Notes under the pieces: model-generated
Seen by the model: the letters and a program-made list of their open reading frames with translations, nothing else
The model's database searches: none
What the model was told of the DNA's origin: nothing
Shown: in pieces, positions 1 through 8,955 of the stretch
Layout of the letters: each line of letters opens with the position of its first letter
Numbering within the stretch: the first letter of the stretch is position 1
NCBI GenBank assembly: GCA_963704855.1
Contig: CAVPHY010000024.1
Span: 310,001 to 374,000 of the forward strand
Length of the DNA stretch: 64,000 bases
Reading direction: 5' to 3'
From: SZUA-36 sp963704855
Lineage (GTDB): Bacteria > Pseudomonadota > Gammaproteobacteria > Xanthomonadales > SZUA-36
Made by a program: the position numbers and the translations under genes

Positions 1-56
1 AATTACAAATAGCAAGATGTTACGATCTCGTTTCTGTTTATCATGATGGTTAGTCA

Positions 57-1163
57 ATGAAAGTTAATAAGGTGCCTTACCGTTCGATCTGGCTGAATAA
101 AAACGGCTGGGCGGCGGATATTATCGACCAGACCCGTTTGCCGCACGAGTTCGTCGTCAAAACCCTCCAATCCATGCAGGACGCTGCGGAAGCCATCAGT
201 GTCATGCGGGTACGGGGTGCGCCGTTGATCGGGGCAACCGCTGCGTATGGCCTGGCACTTGCGATGCGCGAAGATGCGTCCGATGCAAACCTGGAGAAAG
301 CTTCGGAAACCCTTCTCGCGACACGGCCCACGGCGGTTAACCTGCGTTGGGCGCTGGCACGGATGCAAGAGGTGCTGGTGGTTTTGCCTGCTGCACAAAG
401 GCTGGAAAGAGCCTATGCAATGGCCGCGGAAATCTGTGATGAGGATGTTGATATCAATCACGCGATCGGCCGCAATGCGCTACCTGTCATACGCGCTCTG
501 TGGCAGAAAAAGCCAGCCGGCAGCAAAGCTTTTCACATCCTCACCCACTGCAATGCCGGTTGGCTGGCCACCGTGGATTGGGGTACGGCGCTATCTGCGA
601 TCTACCAGGCCCATGATGACGGCATTCCGGTGCACGTATGGGTGGACGAAACCCGTCCGCGTAACCAGGGCGCGGCCCTGACCGCCTGGGAGTTGAAATC
701 ACACGGTGTGCCGCACGATGTCATTGTCGATAACGCCGGTGGTCACCTGATGCAGCACGGCCAGGTGGATATGTGTATTACCGGCACGGACCGCACTACC
801 CGTAACGGTGATGTTTGCAACAAGATAGGCACCTATTTGAAGGCGTTGGCAGCATTTGACAACAATGTGCCGTTTTACGTGGCCCTGCCGGGGCCGACCA
901 TCGACTGGCAGATGAAGGACGGTGTAAAAGGCATACCCATCGAGCAGAGGGATGCTACCGAGGTGACCCACGTGGCGGGCAGGAATTCAACCGGCCAGGT
1001 TGAATCGGTGCAGATCACGCCCGATGGTGTGACCGCCTGCAATTATGCGTTCGATGTTACCCCGGCGCGACTCGTTACCGGTCTTTTCACCGAAAGGGGA
1101 GTTTGTGAAGCCAGCGAAACCGGTTTGCTGGGTCTTTATCCCGAACAGAATGGGGTAGCCTGA
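57..1163 (+). CDS. mtnA: S-methyl-5-thioribose-1-phosphate isomerase MtnA
   Basis: Cytoplasmic isomerase of the eIF2B-alpha/MtnA family. It converts 5-methylthioribose-1-phosphate to 5-methylthioribulose-1-phosphate when the MTA by-product of SAM use is salvaged. At 368 aa it has the usual family length. Visible family motifs are RVRGAPLIGATAAYG near residue 50, THCNAG with the presumed catalytic Cys165, DETRPRNQGA, and TGTDRTTRNGD with the presumed catalytic Asp245, followed by NKIGTY. The start is the ATG at 57; no strong ribosome binding site is seen. The stop overlaps the start of the following aldolase (TGATG), so the two are probably translationally coupled. No mtnC, mtnB or mtnD follows. 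This points to the short DHAP-shunt version of the pathway rather than full methionine regeneration; any kinase or phosphorylase would lie upstream, outside the window. Confidence 0.95.
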   Translation: MKVNKVPYRSIWLNKNGWAADIIDQTRLPHEFVVKTLQSMQDAAEAISVMRVRGAPLIGATAAYGLALAMREDASDANLEKASETLLATRPTAVNLRWALARMQEVLVVLPAAQRLERAYAMAAEICDEDVDINHAIGRNALPVIRALWQKKPAGSKAFHILTHCNAGWLATVDWGTALSAIYQAHDDGIPVHVWVDETRPRNQGAALTAWELKSHGVPHDVIVDNAGGHLMQHGQVDMCITGTDRTTRNGDVCNKIGTYLKALAAFDNNVPFYVALPGPTIDWQMKDGVKGIPIEQRDATEVTHVAGRNSTGQVESVQITPDGVTACNYAFDVTPARLVTGLFTERGVCEASETGLLGLYPEQNGVA

Positions 1164-1805
1164 TGAGCGAAGTGCTGCGACAACAACTGATCGATACGGC
1201 ACGAGGCCATGAATGGGGCCAATGGTCTGAACCAGGGGGTCTCTGGCAACCTCAGTGTACGTTGCGAGGCCGGTTTTCTGATTACGCCTTCCGGGATGGA
1301 TTATGCCGGTTTAGAAACGGGTGACATCGTCTGGATGGATTTTGACGGCAACCCCACGGGCGCGCGCAAACCCTCGAGTGAATGGCGTTTTCACGCGGCC
1401 ATATATGAGCACCATGCCGAAGCCAATGCCGTTTTGCATGCCCATCCGGTCAGTTGTTCAACCCTGGCCTGTTTGAACAAGGGTATCCCCGCGTTTCATT
1501 ACATGGTGGCGGTCGCCGGCGGCAGGGATATCCGCTGTGCGAATTACGCCACCTTTGGTACACCGGAGCTTTCAGAGAACGTCATCAGGGCATTGGAGGG
1601 ACGCAAGGCCTGCCTGATGTCCCATCATGGCCTGACCTGTTTTGAAAAAGACCTGCAACGCGTGCTGGCGCTGGCCGTCGAAGTCGAACACCTGGCAACG
1701 GTATATGGCCGCATCCTGGCGATCGGTGAACCAGAAATTCTCACAGACGGTGAAATGGATAAAGTGCTGGAGAAGTTCAGCGGTTATGGCTTGCAGGATA
1801 CCTGA
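1163..1805 (+). CDS. Class II aldolase, likely methylthioribulose-1-phosphate aldolase (frameshifted)
   Basis: Class II aldolase/adducin family, probably the Ald2-type enzyme that splits 5-methylthioribulose-1-phosphate into DHAP and methylthioacetaldehyde. The Zn ligand motif HAHP (codons from 1437) and the second motif SHHGL are present. The natural start is the ATG at 1163, overlapping the mtnA stop; it gives MSEVLRQQLIDTAR, a typical family N-terminus. The continuation MNGANGLNQGVSGNLS lies in another frame from 1209. The two join cleanly if one base in GGCC at 1205-1208 is removed, giving a 213-aa protein of normal size. The internal ATG at 1209 has only a poorly placed GAGG and would lose the first helix. 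MtnB dehydratase shares the fold and is the alternative. The substrate call rests on the mtnA neighbour, because FucA-like aldolases have the same motifs. Confidence 0.8.
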
Positions 1806-1994
1806 TTGGCAATTTTCTCATTGAATTGAACATAATTCGTCGTTTTTGAGAAGAAAAGTTTCAGATCAGGGGGTATACTAAAGAGGTGTTCACTGAGCAC
1901 CATCTTTTCGCCGGTTTATTCATAAAATTCTCTTAATAAGAAAACGATATACCCACGAACCGATAGCTGTTCAGTTTTTTCGTGGAGAAGTCAA

Positions 1995-2195
1995 ATGCAC
2001 AAACTAAGCCCTCACAGGGAGTTTTACGACCCGTTTTATCACTACACGCGTGGTGTCCTCTATTTTGACGAAGAGCGTTTTACGTTCACCGCATATCGTA
2101 TGCCTTACAAGGAACTCGACAACAAGTCGTGGGAAACGGAACAGGCATTCAAAGCCGATTACCAGCGAATGGTCGAAAGGAAATATTCTGTCTGA
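1995..2195 (+). CDS. Small hypothetical protein, 66 aa
   Basis: Not recognised. The 66-residue product is rich in aromatic and charged residues (Tyr, Phe, Lys, Glu) and has no signal peptide or membrane segment, so it is probably a small soluble cytoplasmic protein. Support for a real gene is a good ribosome binding site (GGAG eight bases before the ATG) and an upstream gap of almost 190 bases. That gap holds a TATACT -10-like hexamer at 1874-1879 and a small hairpin (GGTG..CACC) just after it. It converges with the RND pump gene. Its function cannot be inferred from the neighbours. Confidence 0.5.
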   Translation: MHKLSPHREFYDPFYHYTRGVLYFDEERFTFTAYRMPYKELDNKSWETEQAFKADYQRMVERKYSV

Positions 2196-2218
2196 AAACC
2201 TGCCCCCAAAGCAGGCCA

Positions 2219-5200
2219 TCAACCGTGATGTTCGAGAAAATCCTGGCCACCATGGCCACGTTGGAATGCCCGGTACAAAGTCGGAATCATAAATAGCGTC
2301 AGTAAACTGGCCACACCCAAACCGGCGACGATCGAAGACGCGACTGGCCCCCACACCAGTGATTTGCCACCCAGGCCAACGGCCAGTGAGAACAGGCCAG
2401 CGATGGTGGTCGTGGTGGTCATCAGGATGGGAATAACACGCCGCCTGGCGGCATAAATGGTCGCGTGCAACGGCCGCATACCCGAGCGGATGCGCGCATT
2501 GGCCGCATCGATCAGCACGATGGCGCTGTTCACCGCGATACCCGTCAGCGCAATTACACCGTAAAGCGTATAAAGACTGAGCGGGTTGCCGGTGATAAAG
2601 AGGCCGAAAATTACCCCGGTAAATGCCATCGGAATGGTCGCCAGTATCAGCATTGGTTGAAAATAGCTGCGGAACTGGGCGGCGATGATCAGGTAAATCA
2701 AACCGAGACCCAGCAGAAACAGGCCGAACATGGCATCCAGGCTTTCCTGTATGTCATCCAGTTCGCCGGACTGGTCGATATCGGTGTCGGGGAAGCGGGC
2801 GCTGATCTTGTTCCACTCTTCACGAACGGCTTTGTTGACCTTCACCGTATCGGTGACTTCCTCGTCGATATCTGCCTCGACCGTGATCGCACGCCGGTAG
2901 TTGTGATGATTGATAACACCACGCCCCTGTCTGACCCGGGTTTTCGCGAGCGCACCAAAGGTTGTCGTGCCGCCATCGGCCAGGGCAATCGGATCATTCA
3001 GAACCGAGTTGACATCCTGGCGGGCGCGGTCGAGTCCGCGCACTCTCAGCTCGACCTTCTCACCGCGGTCACGCATGAATGCGACCACCTCACCATCGAG
3101 ATGAAGACGCAACAATCGCGCTACCTGGCCTGGTGTCAGGCCGGCGTTGCGGATGGCTTTGTAATCGAGATCCAGCACCAGTTCCTGTCTGCCGGGTACA
3201 TCGTTATCGACGACATCACGGGTTCCCGGGATATTCCTGACGATATTGATCATCGCGTCGCTGGCCTTGCGCAACTCGGTAAAATCATCGGCCCGTACCT
3301 TGACACTGACCGCCTTGGCGGCTGGCGGCCCGCCGGTGAGTTCCTGGAACGAAACCAGCCCATCGACCGGCAGCTTTGACAGCGGTTCGCGCAGGGAATC
3401 GATGATCTCGCTCACCCGGCGCGAATCACTTGTTGCGGGCGCCAGCGAGATTTGCACCTGGCCGTACTGGTCCCCGTAGAGGCGCTCTGCATCGGTAAAC
3501 TTAATACCCGCATTGACAGTCACGGCCCTGATTTCTTCCGGCCGCAGGTGTTTCAAAGCCTCTTTTTCCACCAATACCGTTTGACGCAGGGTCTCTTCCA
3601 GCGGTGCTTCCGAGGGCATGTCCAGGTTGACGTAAAACAGTCGCATCGAGTCTGCCTGGAAGAAATTCATCTGGATCAGGCCCATGGCAACCACACCGAG
3701 TGACAGTAAAAAAGCCAGTCCGCCGGCGGCCAGGAAACGCACCGGCCGGCGCATCACGTAGCACAGCATTTTGGTGTATTTCAGACGAATCAGGTGGGTC
3801 CAGCGGGTGCGTAAGTCCCGCCTCGTGAATGTCGAGGCGTTGTGCCTGGATTTGTGTTTACGGCTGAAAGAAATGACATGCGAAGGCAGTATCCAGAAGG
3901 CCTCGATCAGGCTGACCGCCAGGCCGACGGTTACCACCAGGGGAATAACAAACATGAACTTGCCAACGATACCCGGTAACAGCATCAGCGGCAGAAATGC
4001 CGCCATCGTGGTCGATACGGCGGATGTAACCGGTCTCCCTACTTCATTTACAGCGTCAATGGCGGCGTTCAGGCCATCCATACCGCGTTGCAGCCTGTAG
4101 TACATCGACTCCACCACCACCACGGCGTCATCAACCAGCATACCCAATACGATAACGATACCCAGTAAAACCGACACATTCAGCGTGTTACCGGTGAACT
4201 TCAGCACCCACAAGGTGCCGGCGATGGAGAACACGATACCGAGGGTAACCATGGCCGCGATACGTATGCCCAAAAACAGCCAGCACATCACCAGTACGAG
4301 ACCCAGGCCGAGCAAGGCATTGGTTTGCATGATGCCAAGCGCGGAGCGTGTCTGCGAGGTCTGGTCATCGGCGAGCACGAGATTGATCCCCGAACCGTCG
4401 AGCTGGACGTTTTTCCGGGCGATGTAGGCATCGACGCGTTCGACGAGATCGATGGTGTTGCTGTAGGGCACCTTGATCACGGAAAGCGCAACGGCAGCCT
4501 GACCACCGAAGGAAACCAGTTGGGTCGCCTCCTCGCGGCCACGCTTGATTTCCGCAACCTCATTCAGGGCAATCTTGTCATTGGGGCGGGTCATTGGCGC
4601 CAATTGAAAAGATGCCAGTTCTTCGGGGTCGGTGGTGGTGCCCTCGACCCGCACCAGCCACTCATTGCCCGCTACCCGGGTTTTACCAGCGGAGGTATCG
4701 GCGAAGCCCTGCCGCAGGCTGTCTGCAATGTCGGTTGCGACCAGGCCGCGCGCGGCCAGTTCCCGTGGTAAAAATTCCACGTGCATTTCGGGATCCTGCA
4801 AACCGATGGAAACGATGGCGTCGACACCTCTGATACGTTCGAGGTCTTCCTTGACAATCCTGGCCTGTTGACGCAATTGTTCGTCATCGGCCTGACCCGC
4901 GACCACGACCATGGCCGTCGGGAACCCGCTCGAAGTAGTCACCTCGAGAATGTAGGGGTCGGTGGCGTCTTCGGGCAGTTCGTCGTTGGCCTTGTTCTGT
5001 ACCTCGCGGCGCACGTCGTTGATACGCTTGTCGAACAGCGTTTCTGAAATATCCCTGAAACGGATCAGGATACTCGAGGAACTCTCCCGGGTTGAACTGA
5101 TGGCCCAGCGTATGTCCTGGACGTTTCTGATGGCATCTTCAAGTGGACCGGTGACCAGTTCCTCGACGTCTTCTGCTGAGGCGCCCGGCAAAACCGTTTC

Positions 5201-5335
5201 TACCATCACCCAGTTAAAATTGATCTCCGGATCCTGCTCACGGGGTAATTCAAAATAGGACAGCGCCCCCATCACCAGCACAACGGTGAACAGGATATTG
5301 ACCAGCGGGTGATTGGTTAACAGGCTCTTGTACAT
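2219..5335 (-). CDS. RND efflux transporter permease subunit
   Basis: Inner-membrane proton-driven pump of the AcrB/MdtB superfamily, 1038 aa, the usual length. The N-terminus shows the first transmembrane segment after a short cytoplasmic helix, then the first large periplasmic porter loop. The TM4 proton-relay motif is GMLVDDAVVVVESM with paired Asp, typical of hydrophobe/amphiphile exporters and unlike the heavy-metal class. A second set of TM segments surrounds the second periplasmic loop. The start is the ATG at 5335, 21 nt downstream of the adaptor stop, so adaptor and pump form one operon transcribed leftward. No outer-membrane channel gene is adjacent, so a shared TolC-type protein elsewhere is likely. 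The substrate cannot be predicted. The gene converges with the 66-aa ORF. Confidence 0.92.
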   Translation of the reverse strand: MYKSLLTNHPLVNILFTVVLVMGALSYFELPREQDPEINFNWVMVETVLPGASAEDVEELVTGPLEDAIRNVQDIRWAISSTRESSSSILIRFRDISETLFDKRINDVRREVQNKANDELPEDATDPYILEVTTSSGFPTAMVVVAGQADDEQLRQQARIVKEDLERIRGVDAIVSIGLQDPEMHVEFLPRELAARGLVATDIADSLRQGFADTSAGKTRVAGNEWLVRVEGTTTDPEELASFQLAPMTRPNDKIALNEVAEIKRGREEATQLVSFGGQAAVALSVIKVPYSNTIDLVERVDAYIARKNVQLDGSGINLVLADDQTSQTRSALGIMQTNALLGLGLVLVMCWLFLGIRIAAMVTLGIVFSIAGTLWVLKFTGNTLNVSVLLGIVIVLGMLVDDAVVVVESMYYRLQRGMDGLNAAIDAVNEVGRPVTSAVSTTMAAFLPLMLLPGIVGKFMFVIPLVVTVGLAVSLIEAFWILPSHVISFSRKHKSRHNASTFTRRDLRTRWTHLIRLKYTKMLCYVMRRPVRFLAAGGLAFLLSLGVVAMGLIQMNFFQADSMRLFYVNLDMPSEAPLEETLRQTVLVEKEALKHLRPEEIRAVTVNAGIKFTDAERLYGDQYGQVQISLAPATSDSRRVSEIIDSLREPLSKLPVDGLVSFQELTGGPPAAKAVSVKVRADDFTELRKASDAMINIVRNIPGTRDVVDNDVPGRQELVLDLDYKAIRNAGLTPGQVARLLRLHLDGEVVAFMRDRGEKVELRVRGLDRARQDVNSVLNDPIALADGGTTTFGALAKTRVRQGRGVINHHNYRRAITVEADIDEEVTDTVKVNKAVREEWNKISARFPDTDIDQSGELDDIQESLDAMFGLFLLGLGLIYLIIAAQFRSYFQPMLILATIPMAFTGVIFGLFITGNPLSLYTLYGVIALTGIAVNSAIVLIDAANARIRSGMRPLHATIYAARRRVIPILMTTTTTIAGLFSLAVGLGGKSLVWGPVASSIVAGLGVASLLTLFMIPTLYRAFQRGHGGQDFLEHHG

Positions 5336-5356
5336 GGGTATCTTTTGGCGTTCAGC

Positions 5357-6361
5357 TTACTGCTGTACGGTCACCAGTGCGCCATCCTGCAGACGCTCCC
5401 GGCCCAGCGTGATAACACGCGTGCCGGGTGGGAAACTAACAGCAGCCGGGCGTCCTTCCTGGGCGTCGGGTAAGGGCTCAAACCGTGCTTTGCCTGAGTC
5501 GAGTATAAACACGCCAAGTACATCATCGCGCCGGCTGACCAGGTTCGATGGCAGCATACCATTGCCAACTTTCCACACCAGTTCGCCGCTCCGCCCGACC
5601 GGCGGGGCATCTGTGGAAAACGCAAACCTTGCCTGGCGGGTTCTGCCCTGGCTGTTAATCACCGGTGACAGGCGCAGCAGTTCGACCGGCCAGCTTTGGC
5701 CGCGTGATTCAAAGCGGATCACATCCGTCGCCGTGATCTCATCTGCCTGCGCGTCCGGAATTTCCGCATTCAATTCGAACCGGTCGACCTGGGTTACCGC
5801 AATGAGCGGGTCACCATGCCTGACAAAATTACCCACCTGCGCCATGCGTGTTCCAACCACACCATCGAAGGGTGCAAAAAGGTTGCATTTCTCGAGGTTC
5901 CTTCGGGCGATTGATACGGCCACCTCGTCGGCCTGTATCTGTGCGCTGAATACCATGGCTTCGGTCTCGCGCTCGAGTAACTCATCCGCTGAAATGTACT
6001 GCTTGTCACCCAGGGTGCGGGCGCGTTTCAACCTGGCCTCCGCCTGGCTCAAGCGGGCCCGGCTGGAAGCGAGGTTGGCCTCGGCCTGTTTTAAATTGAG
6101 CTGGTAGTCAACCGGGTTCAGTTCCAGCAGCAAATCACCCTTGTCAACGGCCAGCCCGACATCCGCGTGAACGGATAGCACGACAGCGGCGACCTCGGCG
6201 GCAATGGTTGCCTCGTTCAGCGCGCTCACTTCGGCAGGTGCCCGGCGTTCGAACTCAACCAGGACGTCACCCAGCGCTTCTGTGCGAACACTGGCTGGTG
6301 TTTGTGCCCAAAGTGACACGGGTAGCAGGAAGGCGATGAGAGCGAATCGGATCAAACGCAT
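5357..6361 (-). CDS. RND efflux periplasmic adaptor subunit
   Basis: Membrane fusion protein that links the adjacent RND pump to an outer-membrane channel. The chosen start at 6361 gives MRLIRFALIAFLLPVSLWAQ, a clean Sec signal peptide. An in-frame ATG at 6382 and one further upstream would add residues that do not look like a signal. After cleavage come the biotinyl-lipoyl-like half (EVAAVVLSVHADVG), an alpha-hairpin with heptad-like Ala/Glu/Arg-rich helices from about residue 80 to 150, the second lipoyl half (FAPFDGVVGTRMAQVGNFV), then beta-barrel domains. At 334 aa it is normal for the family. It is first in a two-gene operon with the pump. Confidence 0.9.
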   Translation of the reverse strand: MRLIRFALIAFLLPVSLWAQTPASVRTEALGDVLVEFERRAPAEVSALNEATIAAEVAAVVLSVHADVGLAVDKGDLLLELNPVDYQLNLKQAEANLASSRARLSQAEARLKRARTLGDKQYISADELLERETEAMVFSAQIQADEVAVSIARRNLEKCNLFAPFDGVVGTRMAQVGNFVRHGDPLIAVTQVDRFELNAEIPDAQADEITATDVIRFESRGQSWPVELLRLSPVINSQGRTRQARFAFSTDAPPVGRSGELVWKVGNGMLPSNLVSRRDDVLGVFILDSGKARFEPLPDAQEGRPAAVSFPPGTRVITLGRERLQDGALVTVQQ

Positions 6362-6465
6362 AATCAATTTTCCCAGTCCCATTTTTTTTGGTGGAATCAG
6401 TTCAGGGTGTGAGAAAGCTACCCCCAAAACTTCGGTCAACAGTATATATGGTTCTTTTCTGCAAT

Positions 6466-7788
6466 TTATAAAGTGGAGCGTTGGGAGCTTAACTCATTGA
6501 GGACGATTTTCAGCTTCTGTAGCAGCAGGTCTGCGTTGTCCCTTGAGAGAACACCATCGGCGGGCGTATCTTCAAAATGTTGCTCATGCTGCCCGGTAGA
6601 ACCGATCAATACACCGTGCTGCCGGAGCAGGTTGACGGCCCTGCCGGTTTCAACGGTGGCCGGTTCACGGTTGTCGCGGTCACGCACCAGGTCGATACCG
6701 ATAAACATTCCGGTGCCGCGAATGTCGCCGATCAGCGGCTGATTTGCGGCCAACTCCTGCAAGCCTTCCAGTAAATAATTGCCGGTTTCCAGCGCATGAG
6801 CCTGTAATCCCTCCTGCTCGATCACCTCCAGAACGGCGAGTGCTGCGGCGCAGGCGACGGGTGTGCCGCCAAAAGTATTGAAATAATGCGAGTGCTGCTT
6901 AAAGGCTTCGACGATACCGGCGGATGTAACCACCGCCGATACCGGGTAGCCGTTACCCATGGGTTTACCCATCGTGGCGATATCGGGTACGACGCCGTGG
7001 CTTTCGAAACCCCAGAAGTGGGTGCCAAGACGGCCAAAACCCGGCTGTACCTCATCGGCTACAAATAAACCACCGGCCTGGCGGACGATTTCCACCGCTT
7101 TTGCCAGGTAACCGGGCGGGACCGTAGGCAATCCCTCGTTCGAAAAAATCGTATCGACGATGAAGGCGGCCGGCTGGTGGCCGTTGCGGGCCAGTGTCTC
7201 AACGGCCTCGTGCAGGTGGCCGGCGTATTTTTCGGCGGCTTTCTCATCACCGGCATACAGGCCACGGTAACTGTCCGGTGCGGGTACGGTGACGATATTG
7301 TCCCCGCGTTTTTCACTGGTTTCATAACAGGTGGTGATCTGGGCGATGGCCCAGGAGGTGCCATGGTAGGCATGCTCGGTGACGATCATACCGCTTGCCC
7401 CGGTTTTGGCACGGGCGAGCCTCAGGGCCAGTTCGTTAGCCTCCGTGCCGCTGCAGGCAAACATCGCGGTATCGAGACCGGCGGGAAACTTCCCGGTTAA
7501 TTTTTCGGCGTAATCGAGCACCAGTTCGTGCAGGTAGCGGGTGTGGGTGTTGAGCTGTTTGGCCTGTTTACAGATGGCCTCGACCACGTGCGGATGGCAA
7601 TGACCGACATGCGGCACATTGTTGTACACATCCAGGTACTTATTGCCGTCGGAGTCGAACAGCCACACACCTTCACCGGATACGATGTGGACCGGCTGCT
7701 CATAAAAAAGCCGGTAGGCCTTGCCCATCAGGTGCTCGCGGCGTTGTAACAGGGTTTGCAGGCTGGCTGGGGTCTTTCTGTGGTGCAT
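6466..7788 (-). CDS. Class III PLP enzyme, AGXT2-like phospho-lyase (internal compensated frameshift)
   Basis: PLP-dependent class III aminotransferase fold, 440 aa. It most resembles AGXT2L proteins (ethanolamine-phosphate and 5-phosphohydroxylysine phospho-lyases). Shared landmarks are NNVPHVGHCHP, CSGTEANELALRLAR, HAYHGT, PDSYRGLY, ADEVQPGFGR and GKPMGNG with the PLP-binding lysine. It lies 14 nt downstream of a hydroxylysine-kinase-like gene, so a phosphorylated amine made by that kinase is its probable substrate; release of ammonia, phosphate and an aldehyde would follow. Oddity: near the C-terminus the frame reads GQHEQHFEDTPADGVLS where the family has a conserved xNxLKIRPPxVF block. 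That block (NILKIRPPMVF) is encoded in another frame at about 6548-6585, so two nearby indels appear to cancel out. A GABA-type aminotransferase is less likely. Confidence 0.85.
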   Translation of the reverse strand: MHHRKTPASLQTLLQRREHLMGKAYRLFYEQPVHIVSGEGVWLFDSDGNKYLDVYNNVPHVGHCHPHVVEAICKQAKQLNTHTRYLHELVLDYAEKLTGKFPAGLDTAMFACSGTEANELALRLARAKTGASGMIVTEHAYHGTSWAIAQITTCYETSEKRGDNIVTVPAPDSYRGLYAGDEKAAEKYAGHLHEAVETLARNGHQPAAFIVDTIFSNEGLPTVPPGYLAKAVEIVRQAGGLFVADEVQPGFGRLGTHFWGFESHGVVPDIATMGKPMGNGYPVSAVVTSAGIVEAFKQHSHYFNTFGGTPVACAAALAVLEVIEQEGLQAHALETGNYLLEGLQELAANQPLIGDIRGTGMFIGIDLVRDRDNREPATVETGRAVNLLRQHGVLIGSTGQHEQHFEDTPADGVLSRDNADLLLQKLKIVLNELSSQRSTL

Positions 7789-7802
7789 CGCTCATGGTCG
7801 TT

Positions 7803-8864
7803 TTACCCAGGTTCCAGGCAGGCTTCGCGTATTCGCGCCAGTGCTTCTTCCGCCGGCAGCCGGTGGAGGTTTTCAAAAAAGTTCTTTGCCGAATGATAGC
7901 TGATCATCAGGTATTCACGGTTTTCCGGAAACAGACTGGAGCGGTACGAGCCGATCAGCAGGCTGGTGACCAGGCGGGTGCGGATCAGGTCCGTGAGCAA
8001 CTCCATTTCTGTTGCCTGCAAGGGCTCGATGCTGTGATAGCCGGCAATCATTGGCAGCACACCACCTAACGGATCATCGCCTTTGCTCAGCTGGTAGGCG
8101 GCAGCGACCGCAAGGTCGATGACCAGCGGTGAGCGCGTGAGATCGCCGAAGTCGATAATCCCGCTGATCTGGTCTGACCGTGTTTCATCCATCAGCACGT
8201 TACCCGGGTTCATATCGTTGTGGATCACCTGGGTGCGGAGCGTATCGAGCACCGGTTTCACCTGGGAAACGAACTTTTCCAGGGTTTGGGCGATCATCTG
8301 CCGGAGACCGGGTTCCTCGATATGAACCAGCAGGTTAGCCAGGCTTGCAGCCCGTTTCATATCCCATAGCAAAGGCAGTCTTGATCCGGGATGGTCAAAT
8401 CCCCTGAACGCAATACCGAGACGCGCCAGCAACTGCCCCATGCGGTGGGCGAGTGCCGGGCTGGCGGTCGTTTCATGACACACCGAGCCCTCCAGCCAGC
8501 TCAATACCCTTACAAAATGGGTTTTTCCGGCGTATTCCACGAGGGCATGGAATTGCCCGTCTCGCCCGGGTATCACACGCGGCAAGGGAATTGATGCATC
8601 CGTCTTTGCGACATGCAGCAAGGCCTGGTTTTGAAAATCGATAACCTCGAACAACTCCGCCTGGTTGGAGATTTTGAGTGTATAACGATGGCCGTCACGT
8701 GTACGCAAGGCAAAGTTCTGGTCGCGCTCGCTGACCAATACCCGGGTATCCGCCTGTATTCCATAGTAATCGGCCGCAATGGCCGCCGCATCGACATTGG
8801 AAAATGCCGGCGGAGTGGTGGTCAGAATCTCCTGAACGGTGATCTGTGCGGATGCCGTGCTCAT
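7803..8864 (-). CDS. APH-family small-molecule kinase (hydroxylysine kinase-like)
   Basis: Aminoglycoside phosphotransferase/choline-kinase fold, 353 aa, cytoplasmic. The catalytic loop HNDMNPGNVLMD (HxDxxxxN) and the following IIDFGD metal-binding motif are intact. The N-terminal segment SERDQNFALRTRDGHRYTLKI matches the nucleotide-binding beta sheet typical of HYKK/AGPHD1 relatives. It is the promoter-proximal gene of a two-gene operon with the PLP phospho-lyase. A kinase of this family followed by an AGXT2L enzyme is the known two-step route for 5-hydroxylysine, and a similar logic serves phosphoethanolamine. The start is the ATG at 8864. The exact substrate is inferred; homoserine or choline kinases share the fold but not this partner. 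Confidence 0.85.
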   Translation of the reverse strand: MSTASAQITVQEILTTTPPAFSNVDAAAIAADYYGIQADTRVLVSERDQNFALRTRDGHRYTLKISNQAELFEVIDFQNQALLHVAKTDASIPLPRVIPGRDGQFHALVEYAGKTHFVRVLSWLEGSVCHETTASPALAHRMGQLLARLGIAFRGFDHPGSRLPLLWDMKRAASLANLLVHIEEPGLRQMIAQTLEKFVSQVKPVLDTLRTQVIHNDMNPGNVLMDETRSDQISGIIDFGDLTRSPLVIDLAVAAAYQLSKGDDPLGGVLPMIAGYHSIEPLQATEMELLTDLIRTRLVTSLLIGSYRSSLFPENREYLMISYHSAKNFFENLHRLPAEEALARIREACLEPG

Positions 8865-8955
8865 GGGCGTAGAGTAAATGATTTGTGCGACCTGGCAAGG
8901 CTTAATCGATTAGAATTGAAACTATGAAATCCATGATTTATGGAGGAAGGATCCT

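Noticed and set aside
2465..3379. 304-aa plus-strand frame inside the first RND pump
   Set aside because: Antisense to a clear AcrB-family gene; composition typical of a shadow frame.
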